Shown here piece by piece: positions 12,173 through 22,086 of a DNA stretch of 64,000 nucleotides (position 1 is its first letter; every line of letters starts with the position of its first letter). Position numbers and translations under genes: made by a program. Origin of the DNA: Lutjanus erythropterus (Eukaryota > Chordata > Actinopteri > Lutjaniformes > Lutjanidae); the NCBI GenBank assembly GCA_020091685.1, contig CM034600.1:5345837-5409836 (forward strand), given 5' to 3'. Below the pieces are notes generated by a model. The model worked only from the letters and a program-made list of their open reading frames with translations. It did no database searches and was not told where the DNA came from.

Positions 12173-12861
12173 ACTCTTTTCACACGGTGAATTAAGGATT
12201 TAATTCGACTAAAACCGAGTTGGTGGTTACTAGAAGAGTGGGCAGACTAACAAAGATGGTTTTGGTGAGTTTTACATTTTTTTTTTTGTCGAGTTTGAAT
12301 GAAGTGAAACTTGAATTTAGAAGGTGTTCAGTTATATTTCTCTGTTTAAAAAGGAAAATACATTTGAGAATATTTTCTTGACACGTAATAAGTTTATTTT
12401 GTTTATTGGACATAGTGAACATACGCACCATGCGTAACGTAGTGAAATCATGAGGATGGGAGGGGGGAGGAAGATTTCACCAGCTGCTGGTTGATGGTTG
12501 TTTGGAAAATTTTAACATATCGCCCAACTCTAAGTGGCACTATACAAATACAAACTTGTATACTTTATTCTTACGTCCTCAGACTGTGAGACTCTGACAT
12601 TCATCCTCCACAGTCCATCATGAAAACTGCTTTTATATTTATGATTTATTATTTTATGATTTTATATTAACCTTGTAAAAAAAAAATAAAAGTAGGCTAC
12701 ATACAAAAGAAAACAATGCACTTCAAAAAATACTCATCAAACACTTGGTTCAAACTAAAGTCCCGCCTCTCAAATGGACAAATAACCAATCATACTTTTT
12801 TGAGGGATGACACTTGGGGTGGCCAGTCAGATTTCAGGGGTGGCTGCTGCAGGGGGTTATG
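12173..12861. other. No gene recognised; repeat fragments
   Basis: AT-rich. Near 12507-12530 the words AACATATCGCCCAACTCTA look like a decayed right end of the family seen at 9603-10047, followed at once by CACTATACAAATAC, a LINE-tail-like word. Around 12790-12860 TGGGGTGGCC-type words recur and resemble those at 11318-11335. No coding signal was seen. Confidence 0.45.
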
Positions 12862-13620
12862 TGCTGGACCAGGGACTTCCAAACATTTTGTGTCTATGGC
12901 ACAACAAAGGGCAGGCCAATATCTCAGGGCAAACCTGTTCACATCTGTGCAATTAGCCTCTATAACGTGTGTTATCGCACTTATCACTTTGTAGGCTAAA
13001 TGCTCATTTTTATGTACAAATGCCAAATTAAAATTTGACAAACAGCTATGTTAATCATGATATATTAATTAACAAAAATATTAATTATTTAAGAATTCAT
13101 CTGAAACCTTGCTAAATTGCATCAAAGCAGCAACACACCCACTCACAACCAGACAGGTAACAACATGACAACACAAATAATGGAACTGAAAAGAGGGAGA
13201 GACAAACACAATCCAGCGATGGCAAAAACAGTGAAAACTGAGGCTCACTTTGAATAAGATAAGACCATCCTTTATTAGTCCTACGATGGGCAGCAAAGTG
13301 GATAACAAAATCAAAAGACGCATAGATGAAAAACAAAAAAGAGGAAATATAAAAAGTCTGATCAATTTAAACAAGTGGAAATATGAAAAAAGAGGAACAT
13401 TATGTACAGTATAATCAAGAAACAGACACAACGGTAGAGTTTAGACCATGACATGGTCTTTAAAGGAATTGTTTTTAGGGTGTCCACAAATCTGGGGATG
13501 CACCAGCATTGAACAGGCCATCATTGCCATAGTGGCATCTTTCTACTGGACGTGTTTCTACCAGAAGTGTACAGTTTTCAACTTTTATACATTCTTTTTT
13601 ATGTAAAATCAGTTTTGACA

Positions 13621-13860
13621 ATGATGTCTAGGAAGTTGGGAAGAACCTGTGCAGCTCTCGGCTGCTTCAACAGCAGTGACAAACTTTAACTTTGGGGGGG
13701 GGGGGGGGGGGACTTCTACAAGCCTTTGCTTCATGAAGAAGGCCCCTGTCTGAGACTGTGCAGCCTGCATATATTCCCCAGGCATACAGAAGAGATGTTC
13801 GTCAGAAGTGGATCAAGAATATGAACAAAAAGGACTTTGTTCCTGAAAATCTTGAATACC
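13621..13860 (+). pseudogene. Broken THAP-like DNA-binding domain
   Basis: From ATGATG at 13621 the frame reads MMSRKLGRTCAALGCFNSSD, giving a Cys-x4-Cys pair followed by Asn/Ser residues as at the start of a THAP zinc finger. It meets a stop just before the G run (13694-13711). Downstream, in another frame (about 13770-13855), VRQKWIKNMNKKDFVP closely matches the central W-containing helix region of THAP domains. The final Cys-x2-His pair is not seen. THAP domains are DNA-binding modules of P-element-like, Kolobok and other transposases as well as host proteins. Here the location inside a TSD-flanked element argues for a transposase remnant. Confidence 0.65.
13694..13711. repeat. Poly-G run
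   Basis: Eighteen consecutive G bases inside the THAP-like relic. Runs like this are both mutation-prone and error-prone in sequencing, so the length is uncertain. Confidence 0.9.
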
Positions 13861-14087
13861 TGAATACTTGAATATCTATAAAAATTTGAATTAAAGGTTC
13901 CTTCATCAGATACTGAGGGTCACTGTTTAAGATGGTGCATTGGAGATGGTGTACAGAGTACTGATACAGCAAATTAAAAAATCATTCATGATTTTTTTTT
14001 GTTGCAGTAGTAATGTATGGTTTCCACAAAATCCCAAGGCACACCTGTTCTTGCCTCACGGCACACTGTTTGGGATTCGCTGTGCTG

Positions 14088-14167
14088 GACTATTTCTTGG
14101 CTGGGACCACTAACTTCCTTGAATCTCTGCTGGTTGCCTGGCAACTGCTCAGACCCAAGAAATAGTC
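14088..14167. repeat. Stem-loop with 13-bp arms
   Basis: GACTATTTCTTGG (14088-14100) and CCAAGAAATAGTC (14155-14167) are exact reverse complements separated by 54 bases. The left arm overlaps the right target-site duplication of the hAT at 12870-14082, so that hAT inserted at the edge of this palindrome, which is probably itself a small older element. Confidence 0.75.
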
Positions 14168-14385
14168 TTGAACTTGTGATGACCATGCAATCGACTTTTA
14201 AAAACTTGTTTCTCTTTAGCTGTATCTGAGACTTTAGACTTAACATCTCACTTCAATCAAGACCACTTCCTTTGAAACACGTTTAGTCCAATAGTATGTG
14301 ATGCTTGACAGGATTATTTATTTTGGATTAGACTTCATCATCCTAAATAAAATGTATTGAGCTGCCCCTGTTGTTCATTTTTACA

Positions 14386-14387
14386 CC

Positions 14388-14418
<31 letters not shown>

Positions 14419-14421
14419 ACA
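14386..14421. repeat. Poly-C plus (CA)n microsatellite
   Basis: Nineteen C bases run straight into about nine CA dinucleotides. Confidence 0.95.
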
Positions 14422-16084
14422 CTCACTCTCCTGTCCTTCGCATAACTCTCCCATCGGGCCCTGTCATTGTGAAAGGAATGAGGGAGACAGAGAGGTGTGA
14501 AAGTGCTGCCTGGACCCTGCAATCTTGCCTACTGTTAAATCTTTTGTGTGCGTGCGTGGACGAGTTTTGTCTCCCGGCCTGTCTGCTTGCAGAAATTGTC
14601 TGCCGTCTTGTTTATCTGTGTGCGCGCGTGCATGCATTTTGACAGTATCCTCGTTTGCCAGGAAAATGTCTCTCCAGAGACCAGCAGCATGCCGCCACTC
14701 TTCTCCGAGGTGTCAGAATGTTGTTTCCTCCAAACAAAGTGATGACATCCTGTCTGTGATTCAGACCGCCCGCATAGATTCACACCGGATAGAGCGGACA
14801 GCTCCGGCCTCATAATTCAAACGGAGCGCTCAAAAGCAGGCTCAGGAATAAGAATAACTGCCACATTTTGATGATACTTGGCCACTAAGTCAAAAAAAAT
14901 CCAATATTAGTGCGAAAGTGGAGCCTGGTTTGCATGCTTTGCGCACATTTACTGTACTTTTCCACATGACAGGATGCTATCAGCAGTGATGGCTGACAGT
15001 GACTTCAATAGAAATGCCCTTTCTTGTCAGTCAGTGCTGCAACACTCAGTATGATAAAGCAGCACAAGGTCTTATTTAAGTAGGACCATTAGAAAACCAC
15101 TAGAGGAGGAAAAATATTGAGATGATGTCAAGGCAGAATTGCTGCCACTCACCGCAACGAAAGAGAAATTTTGAAAGCCTCATTTGCAAGCTAATGCACT
15201 GCCAATCTGCAATGGATGTGTAATTTTGATTCAATCAACGTCAGTCCACGGCCCCGGCTGATATTAACTGCCTCCGTCTCAAAGACAGGTGTTAATCTTA
15301 GGACTCGCAGTGAAACTTGTAGTCTGACAGCTCCTGGTCACGTCTTCAAGCCGGATGAATGTTGCATTTCACAGGATGTGTACATATTTCCACATGTGCT
15401 TACAGCAGTATTTCAACTCTTTTCCAGTAAATGTTCTAGGACAAAGCAGAGTTTCTGCATATAAATACACACCCCTCCAATCTTCATAAACTTTATTTGC
15501 TGCAAAAACAATTTGCAAGATTGGCAAGTCTCTCAAACTCTGCAGAGGCTTCAGCTCCCCTGTTCAGAAAACTTAACATTCTTCTGGTATATGACATAAA
15601 TATTCATCAGATGTGTCTGCTTTTAGAAACATTTTTTTTGCCTTTGCCTTTACCATCCTCCTTTCACAACTTCTTAAAATGTAATACTCAAGTTGACTCA
15701 TATAACACTAGACAGATTGATCTTCACCTTCCTGTTTGTAAAATAAATGGCCTGTTCTCCCTCAGATATCATGGTGTACAAATACGGAATGCAAAAGTAC
15801 AAGAAAGTAAAAGAATTGAGTTGCACCAAACAAGGATATGAACAGTATACTACTGTCAAAATATGTTTTGCACAGGTAAGAGTGCTGTAACTTGGGCTGT
15901 TGAAATGATGAAATACAGTGTACCCTCGTTGAAACACTAAAGGCATTTGTTTGAGTTGCTGATATTGCTGTGAGTTTGAGCTTATGTGCAATGATGGGAC
16001 ATGTTGCTTTTATTCATGCTTTTATTTTTTCCTGAGTAGATTTCTGCAATGTCATCTATACAGGTATTTCTCAGGCCTTCCTCC
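14422..16084. other. No gene recognised
   Basis: Mixed unique-looking sequence with a relatively CpG-containing stretch (14540-14830). Overlapping frames on both strands at 14525-14815 have no domain. No repeat termini were recognised in 14900-16080. Confidence 0.5.
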
Positions 16085-16232
16085 ATCACATGTAAAGCTG
16101 ATAGTACAAAGTTCAGAATTCAGCATCAGTGTGACGATGCCCACGGCATGGATAACTGTCACACCTGTGAAAGACCCTTGATTCTGATGGGCACATACAG
16201 GATTTGGAGCAACGTGCTTGCATCCAGACAAT

Positions 16233-17166
16233 TTGCCTCATTCACTAATGACCTGTAGAAAAGTTCTTAATGTGAGCACAAAATCAGTTCCCTGTTTGCT
16301 CTGATTAGTGAATCAGACTCAGTCCAAACTGAGAGGCTCGCGCCTGCTGTCTGCACATTGCCACGCCCCCACTTCTCTATATAAGGAAGTACATTTGCAT
16401 AGAAAAGTATGATGGAGAAAGCGTTGAAGTTGTTGTAAATTCCCATTCAGGCAGAATGAGGCGATGCTGCAGTGTGCAGGGGTCTTTATTTGTGTTAAAA
16501 GCTCAACTGCCATGAAACAATCAGGAAACAACATGTTATTTCTCTGATTCAATGGCTTTCCACCAGCGCTGAGCGCCACCTCTACCCCTCTGGTCTGTAC
16601 CTCAGACGCACAGCTGCGCTGCTTGTGCGAGGAGGAAGCCAGAAAAGGCACACTTTGCGACTCATGAAAATAAATCCTTGGGCTGCAATAACCGAGGCGG
16701 CGCGTATTGCCTCCCTGGAGAAACGGACTGTGTCTCAGGTGAAAATGAAACTGTTTGACATCAAAGTTTATTCAGAAAAAAAAGAAAAACAGAGCAGAAG
16801 AAAAAATAAGGAAACAGGTGGAGAACAAGGAGAACCTGATCTGTCGGCCAAAGATAAGAGCTTCACTGCAATTATTGGAAATATTCATGAGTGGGATTAG
16901 AAATTAGGAATGATGACATCCAGCAAGGACTTTCACCCAATACTAAAACTCTAAAAAGAAGAAAAATAACACAAGATAAATCAACCATAAAAACTCTTCC
17001 AAGTTTTCCATTAAAGCCTTTTTAAAGAGTGCAGTTTTAATTTGCTCTGCATTTAGTTAAAAAGTGGCATGAACAAATTCAGGCAAGGAAATATTGATTA
17101 ATCCCAGGTTTGCACGTAAAATGTCGGTACACAAATTTGTGTGCACAGAGTTTGTGAATGAGGCCC
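16233..17166 (+). mobile_element. PIF/Harbinger-like non-autonomous element, 3-bp TSD
   Basis: The left end TTGCCTCATTCAC and the reverse complement of the right end GGGCCTCATTCAC are terminal inverted repeats. The trinucleotide AAT is duplicated at 16230-16232 and 17167-17169, and removing the insert rejoins the Tc1-like frame it interrupts. Three-base duplications and GGGCCTCATT-type ends fit PIF/Harbinger. It carries a Myb-like reading frame but no DDE nuclease, so at 934 bp it is a deletion derivative. Confidence 0.85.
16664..16900 (+). pseudogene. Harbinger Myb-like protein fragment
   Basis: The frame beginning MKINPWAAITEAARIASLEK then RTVSQVKMKLFDIK resembles the Myb/SANT-like (trihelix) DNA-binding protein encoded next to the nuclease in PIF/Harbinger elements: W-x-x-I-T-x-A, then R-T-x-x-x-V-K-x-K at the usual spacing, then a basic region with KEKQSRRKNK. 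It ends after GNIHEWD. In autonomous elements this second protein assists nuclear import and DNA binding of the transposase. Here only about 78 codons remain and the first helix is incomplete. An upstream in-frame Met at 16625 adds 13 residues of no clear homology. Confidence 0.6.
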
Positions 17167-17169
17167 AAT

Positions 17170-17490
17170 GTCTTTTTCAGGAACATCTGTGCTTATTTCA
17201 GCAAGAATATACACCGACACATTCTGCACATGTTACAGCAGTGTGATTTGTAGAGAGAAAGTGCAGTGTCTGGCCTGCCTGCAGTCCAGACCTGTCTGTC
17301 ACTGAAAATGTGTGGTGCATTATGAAGCAAAAAAAAAAAAAAAAAAAATAGAACAACAAAGACCACAGACTGTTGATCCCCTGAAGTCATGAATCATGCA
17401 AGAATAATAAAGAATTTCACTTTCAAAGCTTCAAAATTAGTGTCCTAAGTTCCAAAATGCTTACTGAGTGCTGTTAAGAGAACAGTGGTA
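17170..17490 (+). pseudogene. Tc1/mariner-like transposase C-terminal fragment
   Basis: This is the catalytic half of a DDE transposase: LCLFQQEYTPTHSAH corresponds to the family block around the second catalytic Asp (consensus QQDNAxPH, here with Glu at that position), and CSPDLSVTENVWCIMK to the block with the third acidic residue. After a 20-base A run (17329-17348) family-like words continue (ISLSKLQN) among several stops. It cannot encode an active enzyme. The frame is continuous in logic with 16120-16229 across the Harbinger insertion. Confidence 0.8.
17329..17348. repeat. Poly-A run
   Basis: Twenty consecutive A bases within the transposase relic. Confidence 0.95.
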
Positions 17491-17712
17491 AACATACTCC
17501 TGTCCAAACGTTTTTGGAACATTTTGCAGGCATCAAATTGAGAATGAGCGTATATTTACAAAAAGCAATGAAGCTTAGTTTGAATATTAAATGTTTTGTC
17601 TTTGTACTGTATTCAATTGGATGTAGGTTGAAAAAAGATTTGTAAATCACTGTATTCTGTTTTTATTTACATTTTACACAGTGCCTTAACTTTATTTGGA
17701 ATTGGGGTTGGC

Positions 17713-18864
17713 CACCAAATTTAGGGACTTGGTGTCCTGTGGGGAACGTGCTTAAAAATATTAGCATCGATCTTTGCCAACCATCCGCTATTTCTGGCTC
17801 TTGGACATTTTTGGAGTTGATTCTCTCCCTTGGCCCATTGTCCCCTAAAAATGGGTTACAGCCTCACACCACAAGAGACCTGACAGGTTTTGGGTTGTGT
17901 ACAAGCTGCCCTGGCATGTCAAGCTTAACCGGCTCTGGCTGCCGTGTAACAAAAGCCACAAACACAACTCAGCAGAATACAGATTATGTTTTTATTATAG
18001 TGCACTAGCAGCATGGGGCTTTGAATCAGTAAATAAGTCAACGAGAGAACTGTGTGGAATATATGTGATTTTAATCAGGCAGGGGAAAGAGGATATGTAC
18101 AAATCTCCGCTGGTTTCATCTAGATTGCAGTAGGTGCTTCACCATCTGATCCAATCTGCACAGCACTGAGCTCTTCTATTTGGATTTTTTAATAAAGAAT
18201 GTTCCATGCAGCTAAATTGTTTCTTCGCATAAGTTAAGCTGTGGTTTAGCTTATGGCAGCCGTTTTGAGTACCAGCGCTGATACATGTTGAGATAATGCC
18301 AAACGATGATGAACAGTGTTGCTGACTATAAATAAATAAATATGCTTTGCGCAGTAGCTCCTGTAATTAAATGTGTTGTACCAGTTTGGACCCAGCGTGT
18401 CATTCTGAGCCTGGTAACAGAAGTCCGCTGCCAACACTTAATATTAGAAAATCACTGATGTCACATGTGAACAGCACCATAGGCTTAAAAAATCTGTTTG
18501 TATACTGACTCAGGTTGATTTGTTTTCCCTGGTTCGTGGATCACTTTTCAGAGAGTATGTCTGCTTATTCAATTATTGATGAAGAGAAGCACGGAAAGGA
18601 AAGCGTGTATGCCTCTGGTGAATACAAAATTAAGGCGATGTTGGAGTGTTTCATTCAAAATGAAGTTGTACTTGTTAAGTTGAACCAAAAATATCACTGT
18701 AATTACTGAAGTCAAGCTTGAGAGTATGGCGTTGGAAGGCAGCTGGAGCACACTGAGGCTGTTTTTAGACAGATACACTGGTGGACTGAAGGGGGAGAGA
18801 GGGAGCAGTCTCCCCAGTGGGCGCACATATGTTTGAAAAAACAATGCAAATGTGCCCAAATCTA
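17713..18864. other. No gene recognised
   Basis: Unique-looking sequence. The part at about 18200-18440 has balanced composition and no repeat signature and could be conserved non-coding DNA, but nothing in the sequence alone proves it. Short open frames have no domain support. Confidence 0.45.
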
Positions 18865-19045
18865 TGCCCTATCGGAGATAAAAGGTGCCCAAATGTGACA
18901 AGTGCTCTTTAGAATGCTTTTTCAGTGGAGAAAACAGGAAAAAGTGGAGAAAATGTGGCCAAGTGTCCTTTTCATTTGAAAAAACATGATAAAGTGCCAC
19001 CTAGAGTGTCCTTCCAGTGCAGAAAATGTGGTAAAGTGCCCTCTA
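18865..19045. repeat. Short copy of the 42-bp minisatellite
   Basis: Three to four diverged units contain TTCCAGTGCAGAAAATGTGG and AAAGTGCCCTCTAGA words, the same vocabulary as the larger array at 32210-32640. The last units are about 41 bases apart. The array stops where the hAT-like end at 19049 begins. Confidence 0.65.
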
Positions 19046-19423
19046 GAACAGTCATTCCCAAACACTTGGTTGTGACCTACAAGTGGGTCACAGGAGACTT
19101 AATTTGAGTCACCAAATAAAATAAAAGACTATGGAAGAAATTCTGCAAATTTAAGATGTATATCTTCAGTGCAGTCTTTTATGAACTATTTCAAAATTGT
19201 TTCACTGATGAGAGGAAAAAAGAGCCTGTTAATTCTTCCTAAATGCACTTTTGTTTTATTTATGAAGTAGGCTAACATGTCCTACACTGTAAGAATGGAA
19301 AAGTTGAGTAAACTTAAAATTTCTAGAGATTTTTGAGTCCAACTCAAACTCAATAGTTTTGAAAAAGTTTTACCAACTAATAATGTCTCAGTGAGATAAT
19401 TTACTTTCTGTCTTTAGATAAAC

Positions 19424-19463
<40 letters not shown>
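19424..19463. repeat. (TA)n microsatellite
   Basis: About 20 TA dinucleotides, immediately before the 3' end side of the SINE at 19496-19669. Confidence 0.97.
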
Positions 19464-19467
<4 letters not shown>

Positions 19468-19495
19468 AATTTATTTATTTATTTAATTATTTTTT

Positions 19496-19669
19496 GGGGG
19501 CATTTTATACCTTTAATGACAGGACAGCTGAAGATGTGACAGGAAATGGGGAGAGAAAGTGGGGAATGACACGCAGCAAAGGGCCATGGGCGGAAGTCTA
19601 GCCCACGGCCGCTCACAGCCTCCATACATGGGGCACACACTCTATCAACTGAGCTATCCAAGCGCCCCC
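19496..19669 (-). mobile_element. tRNA-derived SINE
   Basis: On the minus strand it starts GGGGCGCTTGGATAGCTCAG, an A-box-like polymerase III promoter half, followed by TTGATAGAGTGTGTGCCCC. The body includes CCATGGCCCTTTGCTGCGTG and TGTCATTCCCCACTTTCTCT, and the 3' end reads AGCTGTCCTGTCATTAAAGG before a short A-rich end. This is a full-length-looking copy (about 174 bp) of a widespread teleost SINE with a tRNA-like head. The tRNA similarity does not make it a functional tRNA: the B-box region is degenerate and no cloverleaf closes. Confidence 0.75.
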
Positions 19670-20014
19670 TTAGTAAACTTTTTGAATTGAAAGTGAATAA
19701 TTGTGAATATTTTAATATTTTCAAGTAAAACATTTTTTTTCTTTTGAAATTAAGTTTCTAAACCACAAAAGTAAATTACCCCAACTAAAGAATTCAGAGA
19801 AACTTTTTTTCAGTTTATTTCAAAATGTAAAAATTTGAGTCAGGCTAAAAACTTGTTGAGACAACTCAAAATGTCAAGGCAATTTACTGTAAAAGATGTT
19901 TAAGGTTTGCTTTTTTATTTACTCTTATCAAGAAAATAATGGGATAGCCTGTAATCGTAATGGTTTGTGATTTTTAAAAAGCAGGTCCCCAGAAAAAAAG
20001 TCTGGGAAACACTG

Positions 20015-21449
20015 TGAAGCTAAATACGCTCTCCTCAGTATGCTCCAAGACTGCAGATGAATGTTTGAGCTGTCTTTTCAGAGAATACTTTCCCCAAGTT
20101 GTCACAAAGAGAATGACCTTCTCAAGAAAACAAATGCACAAATCATTTCTTGGCAGATTGAGATCAAGTAAGTGATGGCATCATTTTTGCAATGAATAAT
20201 AAAACATGTCATGTATTTTCATTATTTCACTGCTCCATCTGTATGTCCAGATACTCAAGCAGCTTGTTGATGATGAGAGGAACCTGTTGGCTGTCAAGGC
20301 AGGACCTTTACAACTCTTTATTTAAAGATGCTCTAATCAAGATCAGCAATAGATCAAATGACTGTGTAACTTGAAAGTAGTTGCTTGTAGTGACAAACCC
20401 ACAGAGACAATCACCGTGACTCTGCAGTTCCCCATCATCTGAGCACATTGTGTTGTTTTTATGGCCCACAACATTATTGTGTTGGTCTCAGTGCTGCCAT
20501 CAGTGTCATTTCCATCAGCAGCAGGCAGCTGTTCACTGCAAAAGCTCTAAAAACTTGCTGTACTCTACCTGCTAAGAATAGCAGATAAAGTTTCTGTAAG
20601 CTTTTGGAATGAACTGTGTTCATGTGTACACGCTGTACCAAGATCTGCTCTGTGCACAGATACATGTTGTATTAAACGCAAGTATTCAAGAAAAGAACAT
20701 CTGACGCAGAGTTTTTCTGCATCACAGTCTGACTTCCTGGTTTAACTTCAACTTCATGTCATCTACTTGTTTGTGTGCACACTTTTGATAAAATCGAAGG
20801 TCACAGTTGTGCAAAATAATGGACGGCTTCATTTGTAGCACCAGCACGTAAGGGTTGACTTTATCAAGGATAATTGCTCAGAAGTGTAGCCCCTGTTGAA
20901 TTGATGCAATCCTACCTGTGTATATCCCTATGGGAAGTGTATGTTTGTCATATTTTGTTTATTTCTTATTATAATGCATGTAAAAGACTGTCAACTGATT
21001 TTCTGGACACCTGACACATGAACTGGGTAAAGTATTTGAAGAAGACCTAGAAATATTGGCAGTTGGATGATGGACACTCCCCTGATTGGTCTAATGTGTC
21101 TTGGGTGGAAGAAAGGCAGTAAATACAGGAAGAAGGTCATTTGTTCTGGACATAGATACATCTATAGTTGTGGACTATTGCATTTTTCTGTGAGAAAAAG
21201 ATTGCAGCGAATCATAACATGGAGGAACAGCTGAGTTAGTGTCTACTCATAACTGTGGTAATCATCTGACCAAACTACCCCGGCAGAATGCTGAGCACGC
21301 TTCAAAGATACCTCTTGAAAATACTGTAGTTTCACAACTTGCAAAGAAAACGTACTGACAAATTCTTCGTGGCCATCAACTTTCACGTGACCTCAAACTC
21401 AACCTGACCTCACATGACCTCAACTTGCTCAGTAGTCAGTAAATACACT
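20015..21449. other. No gene recognised
   Basis: Unique-looking, moderately AT-rich sequence. Short open frames (for example 20474-20665 minus) have no domain support and no repeat ends were recognised. Confidence 0.5.
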
Positions 21450-22086
21450 AGCTGAGGATGGGGTGTCTGAGGTACTGTCAAAGGACTGGACAAGGTCCCC
21501 CGGAGAAACTGTTGGTCTTGTCCCGAGCTTCCATTTTTATGAAGTGCTGCTCTCAATTTCATGTACTGTTGCCCCGTCTCCTTCAGCCACTGACCGAACC
21601 TTTTCAATACTTCTGTGTTTTTCTGAGTTGTTTACAGAAGCTGACAGATGTAGTTATCTGCCCAAATATCAAGCAGACAGCATACCTCGCTGTTGCTCCA
21701 TGTGAGTCCTCGAGTCATTATTCAACAACCATTAGCTGCTACTGCTATTAGGTAGGCTGTCACAGGTTGTTTCATTTTGGTTTGCCACATCCCAGAATGC
21801 AACGCACACCCGGCTACAGGAGCCTCTTAGTTAACTTGCAGCTTATGCCTGGTAGTTGGATTGGATTCAGATCGGATCATGTTCCCACCACAATCAAATT
21901 GCTCCAGAGTTTGTTTAGGACTGAACCAAGACCACCATCTCCAAAGCGTCTCTGTGTGTCTGTTTAAGTCCACGCCAGAGTGTGATTGCGGTGTTCATAC
22001 CCGGTCAAACGACCTGCACTAACCTGGGAAATACACTAGGCTTTGTTTTAAGTGAACCGAACAGTTTAGGTGTGAAAACACTCTAA
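21450..22086. mobile_element. Teleost DNA-transposon relic, type uncertain
   Basis: The stretch contains TTGCCACATCCCAGAATGCA, GATCGGATCATGTTCCCACC, CAAATTGCTCCAGAGTTTG and an end reading GGTGTGAAAACACTCTAA. I recall this order of words from a widespread teleost DNA transposon whose ends read TTAGGGTGTTTTCACACC. A minus-strand frame at its left (21410-21607) reads FGQWLKETGQQYMKLRAALH; it may be a transposon coding remnant but I do not recognise a domain. Superfamily not assigned; the left boundary is approximate. Confidence 0.45.

Larger units (their letters stand above)
12870..14082 (+). mobile_element. hAT-type element with 8-bp TSD and THAP-like relic
   Basis: The left end CAGGGACTTCCAAACATTTT and the reverse complement of the right end CAGCGAATCCCAAACAGTGT are inverted repeats of the common CAGnGnnTCCCAAAC type. 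Exact 8-bp duplications TGCTGGAC lie at 12862-12869 and 14083-14090. This gives a 1213-bp element. Its interior holds a broken THAP-like DNA-binding domain and an 18-base G run. The ends and duplication length fit hAT; P elements also make 8-bp duplications and commonly carry THAP domains, so superfamily is likely but not proven. Confidence 0.88.
16085..17712 (+). mobile_element. Tc1/mariner-like relic split by a Harbinger-like insertion
   Basis: Two pieces of one DDE transposase frame flank the element at 16233-17166. Before it (about 16120-16229) the translation reads HGMDNCHTCERPL and GTYRIWSNVLASRQ; after it (from 17170) LFQEHLCLFQQEYTPTHSAH and then CSPDLSVTENVWCIMK. The last contains the SPDLxxxENVW block typical of Tc1/mariner transposases. 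A noncoding end runs to GGAATTGGGGTTG at about 17712, a familiar terminus of this teleost family. The copy lacks the transposase N-terminus and left end. Confidence 0.85.
19284..19895. mobile_element. Miniature element with ACACTGTAA ends and TTGAGT words
   Basis: It begins ACACTGTAAGAATGGAAAAG then TTGAGTAAACTTAAAATTTC, and ends with CTCAAAATGTCAAGGCAATT followed by TACTGTAAAA, an approximate inverted repeat of the start. This TTGAGTAAACT vocabulary is common in teleost miniature DNA transposons. It is itself interrupted by a (TA)n run and a SINE. Related words occur at 46740-47050 and more weakly at 32960-33160. Confidence 0.6.
19049..20014. mobile_element. hAT-like element hosting nested insertions
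   Basis: The left end CAGTCATTCCCAAACACTTG and the reverse complement of the right end CAGTGTTTCCCAGACTTTTT are inverted repeats of the hAT CAGnGnTTCCCAAAC kind; GTGGGTCAC words follow the left end. No matching 8-bp duplication was seen (CTCTAGAA against TGAAGCTA), so the copy is old or rearranged. No transposase motif is visible. It contains the miniature element at 19284-19895. Confidence 0.65.

Noticed and set aside
16361-16390. TATA-box-like CTATATAAGG as a host promoter
   Set aside because: It lies inside the Harbinger-like element and is more likely part of that element or chance.
19496-19669. tRNA gene on the minus strand
   Set aside because: Only an A-box-like head is present; the rest is a SINE body and no cloverleaf closes.
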